Part shown: in pieces, positions 6,254 through 8,994 of the stretch
How the letters are laid out: each line of letters starts with the position of its first letter
How positions within the stretch are numbered: the stretch's first letter is position 1
DNA from: JBDKTK01 sp039680225
GTDB taxonomy: Bacteria > Desulfobacterota > Syntrophia > Syntrophales > UBA4778
Direction of reading: 5' to 3'
DNA: 8,994 nt
NCBI GenBank assembly: GCA_039680225.1
Contig: JBDKTK010000203.1
Location: forward strand, 1 to 8,994
Made by a program: the position numbers and the translations under genes
Notes under the pieces: model-generated
Told to the model about the DNA's origin: nothing
The model's input: only the letters and a program-made list of their open reading frames with translations
Database searches by the model: none

Positions 6254-7642
6254 ATGGACGCACGGCACAGCCCTTCATTTGAGAAGGCCGCAGAAATCGT
6301 GAAGAAACTCCGGGATGCGAATTTCGAGGCGTATTTTGTCGGCGGGAGCGTCCGCGACCTGGTGCGCGGTGTTGAGCCGCGGGAGTTCGACATTGTAACT
6401 TCGGCGAAACCCGGCGAGGTCAGGTCCCTGTTCGCGCGCACGGTCCCCGTGGGCGAGAGCTTCGGGGTGATCCTGGTCATCGAGGATGGCGGCAGATACG
6501 AAGTCGCCACGTTCCGCACCGAGGAGAATTATGAAGACGGACGGAGGCCTTCATCAGTCGAGTTCCCCGCCGGCGCCGAAGAGGACGTCAAGCGCCGGGA
6601 CTTCACCATCAACGGCCTCCTCATGGACCCGCTGTCCGGGGAAATACGCGATTTTGTGGGCGGCAGGGCCGATATCGAAAAGCGCATCGTCAGGACAATC
6701 GGCGACCCGGAAGAGCGCTTTGCCGAAGACCACTTGAGGATGCTGCGGGCCGTCCGATTCGCGTCCAGCCTGGGGTTCGCCATTGAGCGCCGCACATTTG
6801 AGGCCATAAAAAAGGGCGCCCCCGCAATCACGCGCATCAGTTCCGAGCGGGTGCGCGACGAGCTCACGAAGGTCCTTACCGGCTGCGATGCCCGCCGCGG
6901 GATGGAGCTGCTGGCCTCCACCGGGCTGCTGTCGTTTCTCCTGCCGGAAGTCGAAGCGCTTCGCGGACTGGAGCAGCCCCCGGCCTTCCATCCCGAAGGG
7001 GACGTCTGGGAACACACCCTCAGGATGCTGCACATACTATCGGCCGAACGGGGCCGACGGCCGGACGGCCGGACGGACGGCCAAGCGGACCCGCGGCTTG
7101 CCTGGGCCATCCTGCTCCATGATGTCGGAAAATCCGAAACGCAGTCGGTCGATGAACGGGGCATTCATTTCTACCGCCATGCCGGGAAAGGCAGGTCAAT
7201 AGCAGCGCAGATCATGCAGAGGCTGCGGTTTTCCAACAACGACATCGAAACGGTGACATCGCTCATCAACCATCACATGCAATTCATCAATGTCATGGAC
7301 AAGCGCCCGGCCAGGCTCAAGAAGTTCCTCCGGATGCCGCATTTCGATCTCCACCTCGAGCTCCACAGGCTCGACAGCCTGGCGAGCAACGGCGGCCTGG
7401 AAGCGTACCATTTCTGCCGCAGGAAACTTGCGGAAATGGGCGAAGAGGAGCTTGCGCCGCACCCGCTCTTAACCGGCGACGATCTCATCCGGATGGGTTT
7501 CCGCCCCGGCCCGCTTTTCAGCCGGATCCTGGCCGCAGTTGAAGAAGCGCAGATGGAAGGCGGACTGAAAAGCCCCGGGGAGGCGCGCCGTTTCGTCCTC
7601 CGGAGGTGGGGAAAAGAAAGGGGCACGGCAAACAGCAATTGA
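6254..7642 (+). CDS. cca: CCA tRNA nucleotidyltransferase / poly(A) polymerase with HD domain
   Basis: This class II nucleotidyltransferase adds or repairs the 3' CCA (or A) end of tRNAs in the cytoplasm. The 462 residues show GGSVRD (30-35), the catalytic carboxylate region REFDIVTSA (43-51), RRDFTIN (114-120), the EDHLRMLRAVRFA helix (158-170) and RISSERVRDEL (194-204). An HD domain follows, with His254, HD at 289-290 (LLHDVGK), His309 and HH at 340-341. The usual D-x-D reads Glu44-Phe-Asp46 here, a conservative change at the first metal ligand. A basic, Gly/Asp/Arg-rich linker at about 266-280 is encoded by an 8-base tandem repeat. The ATG at 6254 fits the family's N terminus but has no Shine-Dalgarno; transcription probably starts at the ATG itself. 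A poly(A) polymerase or a C-, A- or CCA-specific enzyme cannot be told apart from sequence alone. Confidence 0.93.
   Translation: MDARHSPSFEKAAEIVKKLRDANFEAYFVGGSVRDLVRGVEPREFDIVTSAKPGEVRSLFARTVPVGESFGVILVIEDGGRYEVATFRTEENYEDGRRPSSVEFPAGAEEDVKRRDFTINGLLMDPLSGEIRDFVGGRADIEKRIVRTIGDPEERFAEDHLRMLRAVRFASSLGFAIERRTFEAIKKGAPAITRISSERVRDELTKVLTGCDARRGMELLASTGLLSFLLPEVEALRGLEQPPAFHPEGDVWEHTLRMLHILSAERGRRPDGRTDGQADPRLAWAILLHDVGKSETQSVDERGIHFYRHAGKGRSIAAQIMQRLRFSNNDIETVTSLINHHMQFINVMDKRPARLKKFLRMPHFDLHLELHRLDSLASNGGLEAYHFCRRKLAEMGEEELAPHPLLTGDDLIRMGFRPGPLFSRILAAVEEAQMEGGLKSPGEARRFVLRRWGKERGTANSN
7055..7082 (+). repeat. Short tandem repeat inside cca
   Basis: Units of GGACGGCC occur as CGACGGCC, GGACGGCC, a half unit GGAC, then GGACGGCC. 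They encode the R/D/G-rich linker between the end of the RNA-binding region and the HD core. Because 8 is not a multiple of 3, gain or loss of one unit would shift the frame. Confidence 0.7.
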
Positions 7643-7667
7643 GATAAAGGACGATCTCGGATAGAAT
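7639..7667 (+). promoter_or_regulatory. Promoter overlapping the cca stop codon; leaderless start for next gene
   Basis: TTGAGA (7639-7644), a 17-base spacer and TAGAAT (7662-7667) are both good sigma70 boxes, with five of six matches in the -10. Six bases (ACACCC) then lead directly to the ATG at 7674, which places the first transcribed base at the A of the start codon. The -35 box overlaps the TGA stop of cca (7640-7642). No Shine-Dalgarno fits: the nearest purine run, AAAGGA at 7646-7651, is over 20 bases upstream. Confidence 0.6.
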
Positions 7668-7673
7668 ACACCC

Positions 7674-8471
7674 ATGCCGTTCGAGTTGATGAAATCAGTT
7701 GAAAATCTCATGGAGCAGGTCCGGGAGAAAACCGGGAAAGGTTTCGAAACCGCGGAGATCAGCGGCCTTCCCGTTTCCGCGCGCATTGAACCGGCCGGGC
7801 CCGGCGGGCCGGATGGGAAAGGCGCGCCGGTCCACAGGCTCCTTATCAGGCCCGGAGCTGCCGTGGCGGCCAACTACATAATCGCCAACCAGTGCTGCCA
7901 TATGCTGCGCCTTTACAGCGCCCCCGCCGAAAAGCGCATGATCCCCGTCGCCAACCGCAGGACCATGATGAGCTATATCATGGAGACCGAAGACGACATC
8001 CACCGGATCGGCGAGTCGATGGGAAAAGACAAGGTCAAGAAGCTGGTGACGATGTGGTATGAAGGAGTCGTTTACCAGCTCACCAAGATGCCCCCCGACA
8101 TCATGATCGACAAATGGCTCTATGACAAATGCCCGGAAATCCGTCCGGTCCAGCTCAACTCGATCCGCAGGCAGAGGGACACGGCGATACTCTCGATTTC
8201 TGAGGACCTCAAGCGGATCACTCCCCTCAAGATCTACAACAGTTCCAACATCATGAACTACACATTCTTCAAGACACTTGAAGACCACTTCCACCTCGAT
8301 TTCGTCGCCCCCTACCATAACACCCCGTTCATTTTCGAAGGGGGCCCCCTGGCGAAGATAACCGAACAGCAGTACGTGGATTCCCACGAAGGCGACAACC
8401 AAATGATCAACATATGGGCAGAGAGGCTCAACCTCACCAAGTGGTTTGAGTGGAAGCATTTCGAATCGTAA
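7674..8471 (+). CDS. Unrecognised 265-residue cytoplasmic protein
   Basis: There is no signal peptide or membrane segment. The N terminus (1-60) is helical, then has a Gly/Pro-rich turn (40-50). Residues 53-81 read HRLLIRPGAAVAANYIIANQCCHMLRLY. A charged helical region follows (100-140), then a conserved-looking PPDIMIDKWLYDKCPEIRPVQ (140-160). The last part is rich in aromatic residues and histidine and ends WFEWKHFES. The stretch YIIANQCCHMLRLY is placed and shaped like the active-site helix of IrrE/ImmA-type zinc peptidases (AHELGHLLR), with only the last histidine (His76) kept. This is my impression, not an established relationship. Codon use is like its neighbours and the frame is uninterrupted, so the gene is almost certainly real. 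It starts 31 bases after cca with its own promoter, and an ABM-domain gene follows 77 bases later. Confidence 0.8.
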   Translation: MPFELMKSVENLMEQVREKTGKGFETAEISGLPVSARIEPAGPGGPDGKGAPVHRLLIRPGAAVAANYIIANQCCHMLRLYSAPAEKRMIPVANRRTMMSYIMETEDDIHRIGESMGKDKVKKLVTMWYEGVVYQLTKMPPDIMIDKWLYDKCPEIRPVQLNSIRRQRDTAILSISEDLKRITPLKIYNSSNIMNYTFFKTLEDHFHLDFVAPYHNTPFIFEGGPLAKITEQQYVDSHEGDNQMINIWAERLNLTKWFEWKHFES

Positions 8472-8518
8472 CCGCACTCTTATTTTAATAAACAGCGTCG
8501 GTCGTCAACAGTCAGGAC

Positions 8519-8530
8519 AAACAGCTGTTT
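8519..8530. promoter_or_regulatory. Perfect 12-bp palindrome upstream of the ABM gene
   Basis: AAACAGCTGTTT is a perfect inverted repeat ending four bases before the AAGGAGGT ribosome binding site at 8535-8542. Its position in the leader would suit a repressor operator or a small mRNA hairpin. No matching second site was seen in the window. Confidence 0.3.
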
Positions 8531-8534
8531 TTGA

Positions 8535-8542
8535 AAGGAGGT
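8535..8542 (+). promoter_or_regulatory. Strong Shine-Dalgarno site of the ABM gene
   Basis: AAGGAGGT lies six bases before the ATG at 8549 and sets that codon as the start. It contrasts with the two genes just upstream, which have none. Confidence 0.75.
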
Positions 8543-8548
8543 AATGCC

Positions 8549-8884
8549 ATGGCTGCGAAAATCCTGATCAGGAGAAGAGTGGACAAGGAGAAAGGCGGTC
8601 GGATCCTGAGCTTAATCACCAAATTAAGAACGATGGCAATGGAGCAGGACGGATACATCTCCGGCGAAACACTGCGCAGCGCGACGGACCCGAACGAGTA
8701 CCTGGTAATCAGCTCCTGGAACAGCATTGATGACTGGAGGAGGTGGAAAGCCGACCCGAAGAGGGAGGACATCCAGAAACAGATTGACGCGATACTGGGG
8801 GAGGAGACCAGATACGAGGAATTCTATTTCCCCGAGAGGACCCCGCCGAACCTGCGGAGGTTCCAGGGATGGGAAGGCGGATGA
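8549..8884 (+). CDS. ABM-domain protein (antibiotic biosynthesis monooxygenase-like)
   Basis: The protein has 111 residues from the ATG at 8549, chosen over an upstream in-frame TTG (8531) because AAGGAGGT at 8535-8542 lies six bases before it. The pattern is a ferredoxin-like ABM fold: a first strand (AKILIRRRV), a long helix (GRILSLITKLRTMAMEQ), GYISGETL (35-42), EYLVISSW (50-57), a helix with DDWRRWKADPKREDIQKQID (61-80), and a last strand TRYEEFYF. Family members include quinol monooxygenases and IsdG-type haem oxygenases, but many have unknown function. There is no histidine in the whole protein, so the IsdG haem-ligand arrangement is absent. The tail (95-111) is Pro/Arg/Gly-rich and probably disordered. 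It is likely a single-gene unit closed by the terminator at 8915. Confidence 0.85.
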   Translation: MAAKILIRRRVDKEKGGRILSLITKLRTMAMEQDGYISGETLRSATDPNEYLVISSWNSIDDWRRWKADPKREDIQKQIDAILGEETRYEEFYFPERTPPNLRRFQGWEGG

Positions 8885-8914
8885 ATTTAGGACGAGTTCT
8901 GATTTCATGTGCGG

Positions 8915-8942
8915 GGGCGGGCCTCAGACCCGCCCTCTTTTT
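8915..8942 (+). terminator. Rho-independent terminator after the ABM gene
   Basis: GGGCGGG (8915-8921), a seven-base loop, CCCGCCC (8929-8935) and then TCTTTTT form a perfect seven-pair GC stem with a U run, 30 bases after the stop codon at 8884. The shape is textbook. The remaining 52 bases to the window end contain no recognisable feature. Confidence 0.85.
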
Positions 8943-8994
8943 CAATAGCGGTCGCCGGGCCTGTCGAAGCGACGGTACAATTGAATTAAATGGG

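Noticed and set aside
6529..7164. A 211-codon minus-strand frame within cca
   Set aside because: It is serine- and arginine-rich, typical of an antisense shadow, and overlaps conserved catalytic motifs of cca.
7791..7812. GC-rich inverted repeat resembling the intergenic palindromes
   Set aside because: It is within a coding region encoding a Gly/Pro-rich turn and does not share the 21-base repeat sequence; composition explains it.
7695..8477. A 260-codon minus-strand frame opposite the unknown gene at 7674
   Set aside because: The plus-strand frame has a promoter and start fitted to it and ordinary composition; the antisense frame has the valine-, aspartate- and histidine-rich look of a mirror frame.
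8951..8972. Imperfect inverted repeat GTCGC...GCGAC at the window end
   Set aside because: The arms are only five bases with a long loop, and the context is cut off by the window edge.

Overview
The window looks like ordinary bacterial chromosome. It is moderately to fairly GC-rich in genes and AT-richer between them, and holds eight genes plus several short regulatory or repeat features. The gene set is a short-form ThiC with an oxygen-sensitive cluster motif, a UPF0182 membrane protein, an SLT-type lytic transglycosylase, an HD-domain CCA transferase and an ABM-domain protein. This fits a Gram-negative, probably anaerobic lineage such as Desulfobacterota or Nitrospirota. That placement is an inference from gene style only, since no rRNA or other marker is present.

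Layout, left to right. (1) 1-1435, plus strand: thiC, cut off at its 5' end by the window edge, followed 6 bases later by a small two-helix membrane protein. (2) 1483-1656, minus strand: a 57-residue DUF1328/YtjA-type membrane protein with an excellent Shine-Dalgarno site, short enough to be missed by simple ORF calling. (3) 1824-2249, plus strand: a secreted protein of unknown function. (4) 2335-5070, minus strand: a 911-residue UPF0182 protein with a clear sigma70-type promoter. It is separated from gene 3 by a perfect 20-bp GC palindrome that probably ends the minus-strand transcript. (5) 5242-5943, minus strand: a lytic transglycosylase starting at TTG behind a strong Shine-Dalgarno site. 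(6) 6254-7642, plus strand: a CCA-adding enzyme/poly(A) polymerase. (7) 7674-8471, plus strand: an unrecognised 265-residue protein. (8) 8549-8884, plus strand: an ABM-domain protein closed by a textbook intrinsic terminator.

No defence system, CRISPR array, insertion sequence, tRNA or phage element is visible, and I do not see a clear new multi-gene system. Three points deserve most attention. First, cca and the gene after it each have a TTGAG-type -35 box, a 17-base spacer, a -10 box and exactly six bases before the ATG, with no Shine-Dalgarno site; both look like leaderless transcripts. Second, the unknown protein at 7674-8471 may be a degenerate relative of zinc-peptidase-like proteins. 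Third, a GC-rich palindromic element occurs twice between genes (2283-2304 and 6174-6194) with one mismatch in 21 bases, which suggests a dispersed REP-like repeat. Functionally the genes are housekeeping: thiamine (or benzimidazole) precursor synthesis, envelope maintenance and tRNA 3'-end maturation.
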